A stretch of DNA of 64,000 nucleotides from Nocardia suismassiliense (GCF_900269665.1 NZ_LT985361.1:2313379-2377378), one strand, 5' to 3'; shown: positions 15,980 to 25,581, counted from the stretch's first letter. A program made the numbers and translations. Notes: generated from the letters alone by a model not told the origin.

Positions 15980-17098
15980 ATGACCAGTTATCTGCGGCTA
16001 CTGCGCGACTGGTGGCGCGACGGCGTCGACTACCGCTGGGTGGTGAACGCGCTCGCCGACCGCTCGGCGCTCGGCGTGGTGAAATTCGCGATCGGACTGT
16101 GCGGGCTGGCGACGCCGCTCATCAGCGTGCTGGTCGTGACGTCGTCGGCGGGTCCGCAGAGCATGTTCGGCCGGACGGTGCTGTGGTGCATCGTGGCGCT
16201 GGCGGCGGTGTGGGTGGTGCGCTGGTGGTGGTTGCCTTGGCCGAACCGAGTCGAATCGCTGACCTTGTGCTTGATCGGCGACGTGTGCATCACGGTGGTC
16301 TGCGTGCTGAGCCCCGGCTACGTCGTCCGGTCGGTCGGCATGATGCTGCTGCTGATCGTCGGCATCTATGTCAGCGCGTTCCACAGTCCGCAGGTGCTGG
16401 CCGCGCATACGGCCTGGTCGCTGGCTTCCGCGGTGGTGCTGTCGATTCCGCTGTTCGGGGTCGGCGACGCCGCGTCGGCGGTGATCATGATCCTCGGCAT
16501 GGTCGCGGCCACGGTGGTGCCGCCGGGGTTGCAGTTCTGCTACTGGATGTTGCGCACCGACATGCTCTCCGATCCCTTGACGACCTTGCTGAGCAGGCGC
16601 GGGTTCGAGTATCACTCCGCGATGGTGGTCGGTGGCGCAGGCCCGGTGCCGGTCTGCGTGATGATGGTCGACCTGGACCGGTTCAAAGCCGTCAACGACA
16701 CCTTCGGGCACGCCGCGGGCGACGAGGTGCTGGTGTGCACCGCCGACCGGTTGCAGCACGCGGCCCCGGCGCGCAGCATCGTGTCCCGGCTCGGCGGTGA
16801 GGAATTCGCGGTCGTCGCACGCCTGCCCGTCCCGAATGCGGTCGACGCCGCCGAGCGGTTGCGCGCCGCCGTCGCCGAACCCGTCGGGTCGATCGCGGTC
16901 ACCGCGAGCATCGGCATCGCCGTCGCCGACGCGGGTGCCGACGGCTATAGCCGCAGCCGTCAGCTGGTGCAGGATCTGATCCGCTGCGCCGACAGCGCGA
17001 TGTACCAGGCAAAACAGCGTGGCGGCAATACCGTCGTGGTCGAGCACATCACGGCGTTGCAGGGCATCGACCACCAAGATTCGACACAGCAGGTGTGA
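15980..17098 (+). CDS. Membrane-bound GGDEF diguanylate cyclase
   Basis: This 372-residue protein has about six membrane helices in residues 30-185 and a C-terminal GGDEF domain that would make cyclic di-GMP from two GTP. The domain shows DPLTTLLSRRGFE, VDLDRFKAVNDTFGHAAGDE and GGEEF at 272-276, so the active site is intact. The RxxD product-inhibition site that normally sits upstream of GGEEF is missing (the aligned residues are PARS). The sensed signal is unknown; the membrane part resembles MASE-type sensors only in layout. Divergent from recQ; ATG 15980 starts the first hydrophobic-region protein. Confidence 0.85.
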   Translation: MTSYLRLLRDWWRDGVDYRWVVNALADRSALGVVKFAIGLCGLATPLISVLVVTSSAGPQSMFGRTVLWCIVALAAVWVVRWWWLPWPNRVESLTLCLIGDVCITVVCVLSPGYVVRSVGMMLLLIVGIYVSAFHSPQVLAAHTAWSLASAVVLSIPLFGVGDAASAVIMILGMVAATVVPPGLQFCYWMLRTDMLSDPLTTLLSRRGFEYHSAMVVGGAGPVPVCVMMVDLDRFKAVNDTFGHAAGDEVLVCTADRLQHAAPARSIVSRLGGEEFAVVARLPVPNAVDAAERLRAAVAEPVGSIAVTASIGIAVADAGADGYSRSRQLVQDLIRCADSAMYQAKQRGGNTVVVEHITALQGIDHQDSTQQV

Positions 17099-17116
17099 GG
17101 GCCGCTACCGCGACTT

Positions 17117-18058
17117 TCAGCCTTGCGAGTCGGGCCGGGAGGTGTCTGCGGCAAGGGTGATCAGGCGGGCGCGCACCAGATCGGGACGCTCTTCGGCGAT
17201 GAAATGCCCGCAGTTCGTCACCCGCTCCAGGGTGTAGTCGTCGGCCTGCGCGGTTTCCGCGGCGGCGAGCGAATGGTGGATGGCACCGTCGTCGACCCCG
17301 AACAGCGCTCGAATCGGCACGGTGGCGCGGCGAGACTCGCCAGTGCGTCCCGCGCGGGGCAGTTCGCGGAGCAGGAACGTGCGATAGGTATCGGTGGCGG
17401 TGCAGGCCACCATCGGATCGCGGAACCGATCGGCATAGGCGCGCACCACTTCCGGGCCGAACTCCGCGTGGTTCTCCACACCTTTGGCGAACATCAGGTC
17501 GAGAAACCGGGTGCGCTGATGGAGAAATGTGCCGAACGCCGCGACCGGCGGTTGATAGAGCATGAACCGCCACAGATGCGGCAGCACGGTGCGCAGCGTC
17601 TGCCACGGATGCGCAATGTTCAACGCCAGGTATCCGTCGAAGCGCTCGGGTTCGCGCAACACCATGAGGTAACCGATGTAGCCGCCCCAATCGTGGCCGA
17701 CGAGCAAGACCTGGTCGAGCCCGAGTTCGTCCAGCAGCGCAAGGACATCGGAGGCCACCTCGTCCTTGACCCACCGATGCGGCGCCGGCCCGGACCAGCC
17801 GTAACCGGGTAGATCAACGGCGATGATCCGCAACCCTTCCGGCGGATCGGCCAGCAGATGGCGGTAGGCGTAGTGATGCTGCGGCCAGCCGTGCAGCGCG
17901 AGCACCGGCCGACCGTCCGCGGGTCCGGCCTCGGTCACGTGGAAGCGGATGCCACGTGCGGTGACGAAGGAGCGGCGGACGCCGGGAATCGCGGGCGGAT
18001 CAACTGATTCGGTCGCTGCCGGAGTTGTTGAGCCGGAATTCCGCTGCCGCTGCCGCAT
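17117..18058 (-). CDS. Alpha/beta hydrolase, epoxide-hydrolase-like
   Basis: This 313-residue enzyme has the pattern of epoxide hydrolases and haloalkane dehalogenases: HGWPQHHYAYR (HGxP oxyanion motif), DLPGYGWS, the nucleophile elbow GHDWGG with Asp as nucleophile, and a late His in NCGHFIAEERPD. Asp rather than Ser in the elbow speaks against an esterase. It is divergent from the small membrane protein at 18098 and shares a 39-base promoter gap with it. Substrate is unknown. Confidence 0.8.
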   Translation of the reverse strand: MRQRQRNSGSTTPAATESVDPPAIPGVRRSFVTARGIRFHVTEAGPADGRPVLALHGWPQHHYAYRHLLADPPEGLRIIAVDLPGYGWSGPAPHRWVKDEVASDVLALLDELGLDQVLLVGHDWGGYIGYLMVLREPERFDGYLALNIAHPWQTLRTVLPHLWRFMLYQPPVAAFGTFLHQRTRFLDLMFAKGVENHAEFGPEVVRAYADRFRDPMVACTATDTYRTFLLRELPRAGRTGESRRATVPIRALFGVDDGAIHHSLAAAETAQADDYTLERVTNCGHFIAEERPDLVRARLITLAADTSRPDSQG

Positions 18059-18097
18059 ACTCGATGGTAACCAGCCGATCCGCGCAGGAGGCCAACC

Positions 18098-18580
18098 ATG
18101 TCGAGCCAATATCAGCCGCCGGCGGGCTGGTCGCCGCCGGGCGCCCAGTTCCAGAGTCGCAGCGGCTTCGGCCGCACGGTGATCGGCACGCTGATCGCGC
18201 TCGCGATCACGCCGATCGGGGTCGGGCTATGCGCGCACGGCGCGCTGGACACCCGGCAGTGGGTGATCCTCGGCAGCTCGGCGGACCGCTGGGGTTCGAA
18301 CTTCCAGATCATCGGCGGCGCGGTGCTGCTGTTCCTGGTCGCCGCGCTGGCGGCGTTCTCCCCGGTGGGCACGGCCATCGCGGGCCTGGTGTGGGGCCTG
18401 ATCCCCGGGATCCTGCACATCCTGTTTCCGGAGGACACCTACCGGCAGATCGAGAACCTGCCCGAGCTGTCCGACGATTTCCATCTCGCACTGCACAATT
18501 GGGTACTGAACGGCTTCGCGCTACTCACCGGCATGTTCCTGGTCGGTGCGGCCTTCGCGGCCGTCCTGCGACGCAAGTGA
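18098..18580 (+). CDS. Four-helix membrane protein of unknown function
   Basis: This 160-residue protein has a short Pro/Gln-rich N-terminus (SSQYQPPAGWSPPG) followed by about four membrane helices near residues 28-48, 68-88, 93-110 and 132-155, and ends with RRK inside the cell. The polar loop EDTYRQIENLPELSDDFH separates the last two helices. I do not recognise a family. GGAGGCCAACC before the ATG supports the start. A strong hairpin follows the stop. Confidence 0.7.
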   Translation: MSSQYQPPAGWSPPGAQFQSRSGFGRTVIGTLIALAITPIGVGLCAHGALDTRQWVILGSSADRWGSNFQIIGGAVLLFLVAALAAFSPVGTAIAGLVWGLIPGILHILFPEDTYRQIENLPELSDDFHLALHNWVLNGFALLTGMFLVGAAFAAVLRRK

Positions 18581-18586
18581 ATCGGC

Positions 18587-18614
18587 GCCGCGCCCACCAC
18601 CCGGTGGGCGCGGC
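18587..18614. terminator. Bidirectional hairpin terminator between convergent genes
   Basis: GCCGCGCCCACC and GGTGGGCGCGGC form a perfect 12-bp stem with the 4-base loop ACCC, placed exactly in the 40-base gap between two convergent genes (membrane protein and rtcB). No T-run follows on either strand, as is common for terminators in high-GC actinobacteria. Confidence 0.7.
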
Positions 18615-18620
18615 CCGAGT

Positions 18621-19844
18621 TCACCCCTTGACGCAGAGCACCTGCCGCAGCGTCGCGACGACGTCGACCAGGTCGCGCTGCGCGGCGATGACCTCGTCGA
18701 TGTCCTTGTAGGCGGCCGGGATCTCGTCGACCACGCCCGCGTCCTTGCGCGACTCGACGCCCTCGGTCTGGGCGACCAGATCGGCGACGGTGAACTGCTT
18801 CTTCGCCGCATTGCGGCTCATCCGCCGTCCCGCGCCGTGCGAGGCCGACTGGAACGAGGCCGGATTTCCCTTGCCGCGCACCACGTATGAGCGGGTGCCC
18901 ATCGAACCCGGGATCAGCGCGAGCTCGCCCGCGCCCGCCCGGACCGCACCCTTGCGGGTGACCAGCATCGGCATGCCGTCGATGAGCTCCTCGGCCACGT
19001 AGTTGTGGTGGCAGGAGATCGGCTGCTCGAAACGCACCGGACGCCCGGCGAATTCGTCGCGCACCGCGCGGCATACCAGGGCGAGCATCACCGCGCGGTT
19101 GCGTGCCGCATACTCCTGCGCCCAGGTGAGGTCGCGCCGGTAGGCCGCCATTTCCGGTGTCCCGGAGAGGAATACGGCCAGATCGCGATCGGGCAGATCG
19201 ACGTTGTGCGGCAGTGTCCGCGCCACAGCCATGTGCCGCTCGGCGAGCTCCTTGCCGATATTGCGGCTGCCGGAATGCAGCAGGATCCACACCGCGTCAT
19301 CCTGGTCGAGGCAGACCTCGATGAAGTGGTTGCCGCCGCCCAGGGTTCCCATCTGCTTGTGCGCCTTGCCTTCTCGCGCCTGCACTCCGTCGTCGAGCGA
19401 GGAGAACGCGCGCCAGAAGCTGTCCCAGCCCGCCCGCAGCGTCGCGGTGCTCGCGCCCAGCGCGGACACCTCGCCACCGAGCTTGGTCACGTTGACCGCG
19501 CTGTCGTGCGCGGTGAAGCCGACCGGGACGGCGGCCTCGATCCGGGAGCGCAGCGAACGCAGATCGTCCGGGAGGTCGGCGGCGGTGAGGTCGGTCTTGA
19601 CACTCTCCATGCCGCAGCCGATATCCACCCCGACCGCGGCCGGGGCAACCGCGTCCTGCATCGCGATCACCGAGCCGACCGTTGCCCCCTTGCCGAGGTG
19701 CACGTCCGGCATCACGCGGACGCCGTGGACCCATTTCAGCGCGGCAATATTTCGCAGCTGCTGCAGCGCGGCCTGCTCGACCGCGTGCTCTTCGGCCCAC
19801 ATGAGCGTCTGCGCGCGGGTGCCGCGCAGCTCGACGGGAAACAT
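18621..19844 (-). CDS. rtcB: RtcB 3'-phosphate RNA ligase
   Basis: This 407-residue GTP- and Mn-dependent ligase joins RNA 2',3'-cyclic phosphate or 3'-phosphate ends to 5'-OH ends. It has the metal site DIGCGM (74-79), GGGNH (169-173), CHHNY (278-282) and SHGAGR (335-340), whose His carries the GMP. All key residues are intact. AAAGGATCGAACA lies before the ATG at 19844. No archease or RtcA/RtcR partner is nearby, so it works alone or with distant factors, probably in RNA repair after cleavage by toxins or stress. Confidence 0.9.
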   Translation of the reverse strand: MFPVELRGTRAQTLMWAEEHAVEQAALQQLRNIAALKWVHGVRVMPDVHLGKGATVGSVIAMQDAVAPAAVGVDIGCGMESVKTDLTAADLPDDLRSLRSRIEAAVPVGFTAHDSAVNVTKLGGEVSALGASTATLRAGWDSFWRAFSSLDDGVQAREGKAHKQMGTLGGGNHFIEVCLDQDDAVWILLHSGSRNIGKELAERHMAVARTLPHNVDLPDRDLAVFLSGTPEMAAYRRDLTWAQEYAARNRAVMLALVCRAVRDEFAGRPVRFEQPISCHHNYVAEELIDGMPMLVTRKGAVRAGAGELALIPGSMGTRSYVVRGKGNPASFQSASHGAGRRMSRNAAKKQFTVADLVAQTEGVESRKDAGVVDEIPAAYKDIDEVIAAQRDLVDVVATLRQVLCVKG

Positions 19845-19943
19845 TGTTCGATCCTTTCGTTGGTTCGTGATCAACGGTAAAGATCGACGCGGCAAGGCGC
19901 ACTCGAATAAATACCTGCCGCGGGCGAGTAATTCCACTCGGTG

Positions 19944-21014
19944 TTACCGGGCGGGGGTGCTCGGATAAGCATCCTCGGCGTTGATATGGGCGATGCCCGC
20001 GGCCAGGCGTTCGGCGTCGGCGGTGGTGATCAGGTCCTCGGCGAGCCACTCGTCGAGCAGCCTGCCCAGGCCGCGGCGCCACCAGAACGCGCCGAGAAAA
20101 TGCAGTTCGGGCAGGCCGTAACCGTCCGAGGAGTAACACAGTGAGCGGAACGGAGCGAGTTCGAGCGCCTCGGCCAGCACGGCCTGGGCGCGGTGCCCTA
20201 CGTAGGGCACGGTGAGTCCGATATCCATCCGGACATGCCCGAAGGCGTGCGCCAGGTACGCGGCATTGCGATGGAATGGCCAGCAGTGCAACAGCATCAC
20301 GGTGAGGCCGGTGTTCGCGGTCTTGCGGAGAAAGTCGGTGAGCAGCAACGGATCCGCGCGATACAGCCGCAGGTCGGTGTCGCCGAAACCGGTATGGAAT
20401 TGCAGGGGCAGGCCGAATTCGGCGCCGATGCGGGCGCCGAGCCCGACCAGCCAGCCGAGCAGGTCCGGATCGGTGAGGCGGTGCTCGGGGAACACGGCCT
20501 TCGGTGGTCGATCGCGCAGCGGGAAATCCAACCCGCATCGGTAGGCGACGATGGACTTGAGCCCGACGGCCTGACGGGCACGGTCGCGCAGCCGGGCCTC
20601 GATCTCGTCGAACACCGCCCGCCCCGCGCCCACCTCGGCGATGACCTGCTCGGCGACCTGTTCGATCCGCACCACCTCGCGCACTTCGCCCTCGGTGAGC
20701 GGGCTGAATTCCGCTGTGCCGCCGCCGAATCCAGTGTCGATGAACCAGCTGGTGGTGCCGGTGGCGGCGAGCAGCCGGACGGCGACCTCGCGCCAGCCGA
20801 GCTCGGCTCGATGGGCCAGGTAGGCGTCGGCGCCGACGTGCGGCGGTAGGTCCAGGGCCGGTGCACACCATCGGCGCACCGCCAGTCCGATCGCGGAATC
20901 GAAGCTGCCGGTGGCGCCCTCGCCGAGCAACTGCTCGAATCCGGCGCGGTCCACATCGTGGGGAACCACGCCGTGGCAGTGGTGGTCGGTCAGGGTGAGG
21001 CCGTCGGTCAGCAT
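19944..21014 (-). CDS. Amidohydrolase-family protein (FluG N-terminal-domain-like)
   Basis: This 356-residue TIM-barrel metallohydrolase has DHHCH near residue 10 (HxH metal ligands), FHTGFGD and LLHCWPFHRN in the barrel, and SSDGYGLPE with the late Asp. Together these match the amidohydrolase_2 domain at the N-terminus of the fungal FluG protein. Its ATG at 21014 lies one base after the stop of the glutamine-synthetase-like gene, so the two are translated together. FluG proteins fuse these two domains; here they are separate. It probably hydrolyses a bond made or used by the partner; substrate unknown. Confidence 0.75.
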   Translation of the reverse strand: MLTDGLTLTDHHCHGVVPHDVDRAGFEQLLGEGATGSFDSAIGLAVRRWCAPALDLPPHVGADAYLAHRAELGWREVAVRLLAATGTTSWFIDTGFGGGTAEFSPLTEGEVREVVRIEQVAEQVIAEVGAGRAVFDEIEARLRDRARQAVGLKSIVAYRCGLDFPLRDRPPKAVFPEHRLTDPDLLGWLVGLGARIGAEFGLPLQFHTGFGDTDLRLYRADPLLLTDFLRKTANTGLTVMLLHCWPFHRNAAYLAHAFGHVRMDIGLTVPYVGHRAQAVLAEALELAPFRSLCYSSDGYGLPELHFLGAFWWRRGLGRLLDEWLAEDLITTADAERLAAGIAHINAEDAYPSTPAR

Positions 21015-21015
21015 G

Positions 21016-22386
21016 TCAGAACCGCCAACGGGTCAGCGCGACAAGCTCTTCCGGACTGCTGTCGCGGTAGCGCCCGGCCTCGGCGCGGCGCACGGTGAGC
21101 AGTGCGTCGTGCAGTTCGGGGCCCATCGCCTCGGCCAACACCCTGGAGTCCGCCAGCCGGTCGGCGGCCTCGGCGGGGCTGGTCGGCAGCCTGCGGACAC
21201 CGGGGATCATCAGCTGTTCGGCGTCGAAGGTGACCGGGGCGCCAGTGATTTCGGCGGGCAGCCGTAGTTCCTCGGCGAGGCCGGCCAGTCCGGCGGCGAT
21301 GATCGAACCGACGATCAGATACGGATTCCCGGTCGCGTCGAAGCATTTGACCTCGGCATTGGCCGCCCACTGCTCGGTACCGCGCACGCCGGTGATGAAA
21401 CGCAGTGCCGCCTCACGGGTTTCGCGGCCCCAGCATTGCCAGGTACCCGCCCATCGCGACGGCACCAGTCGCAGAAAGCTCGCCGGATTGCCCGCGCCAA
21501 CCGCGACCAGCGCGGGTAGTTCACGCAGTACTCCGGCGAGGAACGCCTCGCCCGTCCGGCGCATTCCGTACGGACCGTCGCCGGTGGCAAACAGCGGGCC
21601 GTCCTCGTCCTGCGCGGAAAAGTGCAGGTGCGCACCGGATCCGGTGCCGTCCGGATCGAGGCAGGGCGCTAGCAGCGCACGCCGGCCGTGTTGCAGGCTC
21701 ACCTGCCGGATGGTGTGCCGCACCAGCACCGCGTCGTCGGCTGCGCCGACCGGGTCGGACGGTTGCACGGACAGCTCCAGCTGGCCCGGTGCGTACTCCG
21801 GATGGAATTGGTCGACGAGGATCCCTTGCCGCTCCAGTATCGCGACCAGTTCCCGCGCGTAGTCGGCCACCTGCCCGAGCCGCAGCATGCTGTAGGCGGG
21901 GCCGTGCACGGCGGGAACGAAGTCCGCGGGGTCATCGGTGCCGACAGACCATTCGGTCTCGAATGCCATGGACAGCCGGATCCCGGCCCGGCGTGCGGCC
22001 TCGTCCTGGCGGGCTGCGAAGCCACGCTGGCAGGCGGCGAAAGGGGTCCCTTCCTGGGGGTACTTGTTGGTGGGGGCCCAGGCCCACCCCGGCTGGCAGG
22101 CGAGCTCGGTCAACGCCGACAGGTCCGGGATCAGCCGCAGATCGCCGTCGGGCCCGCCCAGGTATTTGCCGACCGCCATCAGGTCGTCGAAGGCGAACGT
22201 CTCGAAGCAAGGTGAGACTCCGACCCCGTACCGCGCCGCCTGCCCCAGCCGCCGCATCGGCACCGTCTTCACCCGGGTGATCCCCGCGTTGTCGACGAAG
22301 GTCAACGCGACGATCTCGGCGTCCAGTCTGCCGATCACCGCTTCGTTGTCGCCGTCGAACGGTATGCGCTCCGGCATGGTGGACAT
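21016..22386 (-). CDS. Glutamine-synthetase-like ligase (gamma-glutamyl type)
   Basis: This 456-residue protein has the glutamine synthetase fold: FETEW and HPEYAPGQLELSV (metal-binding Glu residues), GSGAHLHFS, NPASFLRLVPSRWAG and AEVKCFDATGNPYLIVG. It differs from true GlnA at the substrate loops, as gamma-glutamyl-amine ligases and FluG-type proteins do. It would couple glutamate or a similar acid to an amine with ATP. The start is one of several close in-frame ATGs (22392, 22386, 22377); 22386 is chosen. It is first in a coupled pair with an amidohydrolase. Confidence 0.75.
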   Translation of the reverse strand: MSTMPERIPFDGDNEAVIGRLDAEIVALTFVDNAGITRVKTVPMRRLGQAARYGVGVSPCFETFAFDDLMAVGKYLGGPDGDLRLIPDLSALTELACQPGWAWAPTNKYPQEGTPFAACQRGFAARQDEAARRAGIRLSMAFETEWSVGTDDPADFVPAVHGPAYSMLRLGQVADYARELVAILERQGILVDQFHPEYAPGQLELSVQPSDPVGAADDAVLVRHTIRQVSLQHGRRALLAPCLDPDGTGSGAHLHFSAQDEDGPLFATGDGPYGMRRTGEAFLAGVLRELPALVAVGAGNPASFLRLVPSRWAGTWQCWGRETREAALRFITGVRGTEQWAANAEVKCFDATGNPYLIVGSIIAAGLAGLAEELRLPAEITGAPVTFDAEQLMIPGVRRLPTSPAEAADRLADSRVLAEAMGPELHDALLTVRRAEAGRYRDSSPEELVALTRWRF

Positions 22387-22440
22387 GAACATCAACGATA
22401 GTCGGCAGACTGCCCGTCGGCGTTGCCTTTCCCCGCGGTG

Positions 22441-23319
22441 CTACTTCGTGGTGAGGGCGGCTGATATTTCTTCTTCGCTGGGGATCGAGGTGCTCGCGCC
22501 GAGCTTGGTGGTAGCCAGCGCGCCCGCGGCTCCCGCCCAGGTCAGCGCCCATTCGGGGCCGCGGTGCCAGGCGGCGGCCAGTGCGCCGGTGAAGGTGTCA
22601 CCCGCTCCGGTGGTGTCGACGACCTCGACGCGGGGGCTCGGCTGGGACAGTTGTTCGCCGTCCGGCCCGCGATAGACCGCACCGTCGGCGCCACGGGTCA
22701 CGACCACATGGGCGACCGGGTCGAGTTCGGCGCCCAGCTGTTCGGCTTCGCCCGAATTCACCACCGCCACATCGACATTCGCCCACAGTTCGGCGGGAAG
22801 ATGCTGCACCGGAGACGGGTTGAGCAGCACCGTGGTGCCGTTCGCGCGGGCGTGCCGCGCGGCAGCGGCCACCGTATCGAGCGGAATCTCCAACTGGCAC
22901 AGCAGAATATCGGCCGCGGCGATCACTGCGAGGTCGGCCTCGGTGAGCTCGGTCATCCGGGTGTTCGCGCCACCGACCACGATGATGCTGTTCTCGCCGC
23001 CGCCGTCCACCACGATCGCGGCCACCCCGCTCGGCCCGTCCACCGTCCGCAGCTGCTCGATCCCCACGGCCGAATCCGTCAGCGCGCGACGCAGTTCGGC
23101 GGCGAACACGTCGTCACCGACCGCCCCGAGGAACCGCACGGCACCGCCCGCCCGCTGCGCGGCGATCGCCTGATTCGAGCCCTTCCCGCCGGGCACCATC
23201 GCGAAGCCGGTGCCCAGCACCGTCTCGCCCGGCACCGGCCGTCGATCGGTGGTCGCCACCAGGTCCATATTGATACTGCCGAGCACCGCGATCGAGGGAA
23301 CGTCCGTCTTTTCGGCCAT
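22441..23319 (-). CDS. rbsK: Ribokinase (PfkB family)
   Basis: This 292-residue sugar kinase phosphorylates ribose to ribose 5-phosphate. It has the two PfkB signatures, GGKGSNQAIAAQRAGG near residue 44 and DTTGAGDTFTGAL near residue 238, and the ribose-contact N-terminus GSINMDLV. Length fits the family. No ribose transporter or rbsD is beside it. It is divergent from proA and 54 bases upstream of the ligase gene's start in the same direction, so it may share no promoter with either. Another pentose or nucleoside substrate is possible. Confidence 0.85.
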   Translation of the reverse strand: MAEKTDVPSIAVLGSINMDLVATTDRRPVPGETVLGTGFAMVPGGKGSNQAIAAQRAGGAVRFLGAVGDDVFAAELRRALTDSAVGIEQLRTVDGPSGVAAIVVDGGGENSIIVVGGANTRMTELTEADLAVIAAADILLCQLEIPLDTVAAAARHARANGTTVLLNPSPVQHLPAELWANVDVAVVNSGEAEQLGAELDPVAHVVVTRGADGAVYRGPDGEQLSQPSPRVEVVDTTGAGDTFTGALAAAWHRGPEWALTWAGAAGALATTKLGASTSIPSEEEISAALTTK

Positions 23320-23388
23320 GCCTCAACAGGCTAGTAGAGCCGCTACAGCGGTGGTTCCGGCCCGGCGGCGGGAAAGTAGTCTGTACGC

Positions 23389-24654
23389 ATGACGGTAGGA
23401 ACGACGACCGAGCCGGATGTGCGCGAGGTGGTGCACGAGGCCGCACGCAAGGCTCGCGTCGCGTCGCGTGTGCTGGCCCAGCTGACCACCGCGCAGAAGA
23501 ACGACGCGTTGCACGCGGCGGCCGACGCGCTGCTCGCCGCGGCCGACCAGGTGCTCGACGCCAACGCCGAGGACGTGCAAGCGGCGCAGTCGGCGAATGT
23601 CGAGGAATCGCTGATCGACCGGCTGCGGCTCACCAAAGCCCGGATCGACGGCATCGCCTCCGGCCTGCGCCAAGTGGCCGGCCTGCCCGACCCGATCGGC
23701 GAGATCGTGCGCGGTTCGGTGCTGCCGAACGGGCTGGAGGTCCGTCAGGTCCGGGTGCCGCTCGGCGTGATCGGCATGGTCTACGAGGCCAGGCCGAACG
23801 TCACCGTCGACGCGTTCGGGCTGACGCTGAAGTCCGGCAACGCCGCGCTGCTGCGCGGTTCGTCCTCGGCCGCGCATTCCAATGCCGCGCTGGTCGCGGT
23901 GCTGCGGGAATCGCTTGTCGCCCACGGTCTTCCGGCCGATGCGGTGCAGCTGCTGCCCAGCGCGGACCGATCCAGCGTCACGCACCTGATCCAAGCCCGC
24001 GGCCTGGTCGACGTGGTCATCCCGCGCGGCGGCGCCGGTCTGATCAGCGCCGTGGTCCGCGATGCCACCGTGCCGACCATCGAGACCGGTACCGGCAACT
24101 GCCACGTCTACGTGCACGCCGCCGCCGACCTGGAGATGGCCGAGCAGATCCTGCTCAACGCGAAGACCCGCCGCCCCAGCGTCTGCAATGCCGCCGAGAC
24201 GGTGCTCATCGATGACGCGATCGCGACCACCGCGGTGCCCAAGCTGATCGAGGCGCTGGAACGGCACGGCGTCACCGTGCACGGCGACCTGCCCGGCCTG
24301 GTGCCCGCGAACAGCAAGGACTGGGGCGAGGAGTACCTCACTCTCGATATCGCGCTCAAGGTGGTCGACGGCCTGGACGCGGCCATCGAGCACATCAACA
24401 CCTGGGGCACCGGGCACACCGAGGCCATCGTCACCGGTGAGCTGGCCGCGGCCCGCGAATTCACCAGTCGAGTCGACGCGGCCGCCGTGATGGTGAATGC
24501 TTCGACCGCGTTCACCGATGGCGAGCAATTCGGCTTCGGTGCCGAGATCGGCATCTCCACCCAGAAGCTGCACGCCCGCGGCCCGATGGCGCTACCGGAG
24601 CTGACCTCCACGAAGTGGATCGTGTGGGGCGACGGCCAGATCCGGCCTGTTTAG
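23389..24654 (+). CDS. proA: Gamma-glutamyl phosphate reductase
   Basis: This 421-residue enzyme reduces gamma-glutamyl phosphate to glutamate semialdehyde with NADPH in proline synthesis. It shows [35 protein letters not shown], and the catalytic Cys in [12 protein letters not shown] near residue 268; it ends [18 protein letters not shown]. Length and order match ProA. It is followed 38 bases later by a MoxR/VWA pair, as in mycobacteria. proB is not in this window. Confidence 0.95.
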   Translation: MTVGTTTEPDVREVVHEAARKARVASRVLAQLTTAQKNDALHAAADALLAAADQVLDANAEDVQAAQSANVEESLIDRLRLTKARIDGIASGLRQVAGLPDPIGEIVRGSVLPNGLEVRQVRVPLGVIGMVYEARPNVTVDAFGLTLKSGNAALLRGSSSAAHSNAALVAVLRESLVAHGLPADAVQLLPSADRSSVTHLIQARGLVDVVIPRGGAGLISAVVRDATVPTIETGTGNCHVYVHAAADLEMAEQILLNAKTRRPSVCNAAETVLIDDAIATTAVPKLIEALERHGVTVHGDLPGLVPANSKDWGEEYLTLDIALKVVDGLDAAIEHINTWGTGHTEAIVTGELAAAREFTSRVDAAAVMVNASTAFTDGEQFGFGAEIGISTQKLHARGPMALPELTSTKWIVWGDGQIRPV

Positions 24655-24660
24655 GTAACA

Positions 24661-24685
24661 GGGGGCGACCAACCCCCGAGGAAGG
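24661..24685 (+). promoter_or_regulatory. Hairpin abutting the ribosome site of the MoxR gene
   Basis: GGGGG and CCCCC pair around a 7-base loop (24661-24677), immediately followed by GAGGAAGG, the ribosome site for GTG 24693. The hairpin could weaken read-through from proA or help present the ribosome site. This is inference from position only. Confidence 0.35.
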
Positions 24686-24692
24686 ACTGCAC

Positions 24693-25577
24693 GTGGCCCC
24701 CATTTCCGAGACGACCCAGGAGCCGATCTTCAGCTCGGTCGACGATGTGATCGACCAGCTGGCGACCACGGGCTATCTCGCCGACAAGGCCACGGCCACC
24801 TCGGTGTTCCTGGCCGACCGGCTCGGCAAGCCGCTGCTCATCGAGGGTCCGGCCGGTGTCGGCAAGACCGAGCTGGCGCGGGCGGTCGCGCAGACCTCCG
24901 GCGCCGAGCTGGTGCGTCTGCAGTGCTACGAAGGTGTCGACGAGGCGCGCGCGCTCTACGAGTGGAACCACGCCAAGCAGATCCTGCGCATCCAGGCGTC
25001 CAGCGAAAATGACTGGGAAGAAACGAAAGCCGACGTTTTCACCGAGGAGTTCCTGCTGTCGCGGCCGTTGCTCACCGCGATCCGGCGCAGCGATCCGACG
25101 GTGCTGCTGATCGATGAGACCGACAAGGCCGACGTCGAGATCGAGGGCCTGCTGCTCGAGGTGCTCAGCGATTTCGCGGTCACCGTGCCGGAGCTGGGCA
25201 CCATCGTCGCGAGCCGCAAACCCTTCGTGGTGCTGACCTCCAACGCCACCCGTGAGCTGTCCGAGGCGCTCAAGCGTCGCTGCCTGTACCTGCACCTGGA
25301 CTTCCCGGACGAGGACCTGGAGCGCCGCATCCTGGCCAGCCGGGTGCCGGAACTGTCCGCCGCCGTCGCCGCCCAGCTGGTGCGGATCGTGCACGTATTG
25401 CGCGGCATGCAGCTCAAGAAGCTGCCCTCGGTCGCCGAGTCGATCGACTGGGGCCGCACGCTGCTCGCCCTCGGCATGCACGATCTGGACGACTCGGCGG
25501 TGCGGGCGACGCTCGGTGTCGTGCTGAAGCACCAGAGCGATCACCAGCGCGCCCTGGCCGAGCTGAAGCTGGCCTGA
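24693..25577 (+). CDS. MoxR-family AAA+ ATPase
   Basis: This 294-residue AAA+ ATPase has Walker A GPAGVGKTE near residue 50, Walker B VLLIDETDKAD near 140, sensor 1 in VLTSNATRELSEALKRRC with the arginine finger region, and a lid domain. MoxR ATPases act with VWA proteins as chaperones that load metals or assemble complexes. The GTG at 24693 follows GAGGAAGG at a good distance. The VWA partner starts 4 bases after the stop. The pair corresponds to Rv2426c-Rv2425c next to proA in mycobacteria; its target is unknown. Confidence 0.9.
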   Translation: MAPISETTQEPIFSSVDDVIDQLATTGYLADKATATSVFLADRLGKPLLIEGPAGVGKTELARAVAQTSGAELVRLQCYEGVDEARALYEWNHAKQILRIQASSENDWEETKADVFTEEFLLSRPLLTAIRRSDPTVLLIDETDKADVEIEGLLLEVLSDFAVTVPELGTIVASRKPFVVLTSNATRELSEALKRRCLYLHLDFPDEDLERRILASRVPELSAAVAAQLVRIVHVLRGMQLKKLPSVAESIDWGRTLLALGMHDLDDSAVRATLGVVLKHQSDHQRALAELKLA

Positions 25578-25581
25578 GGCG

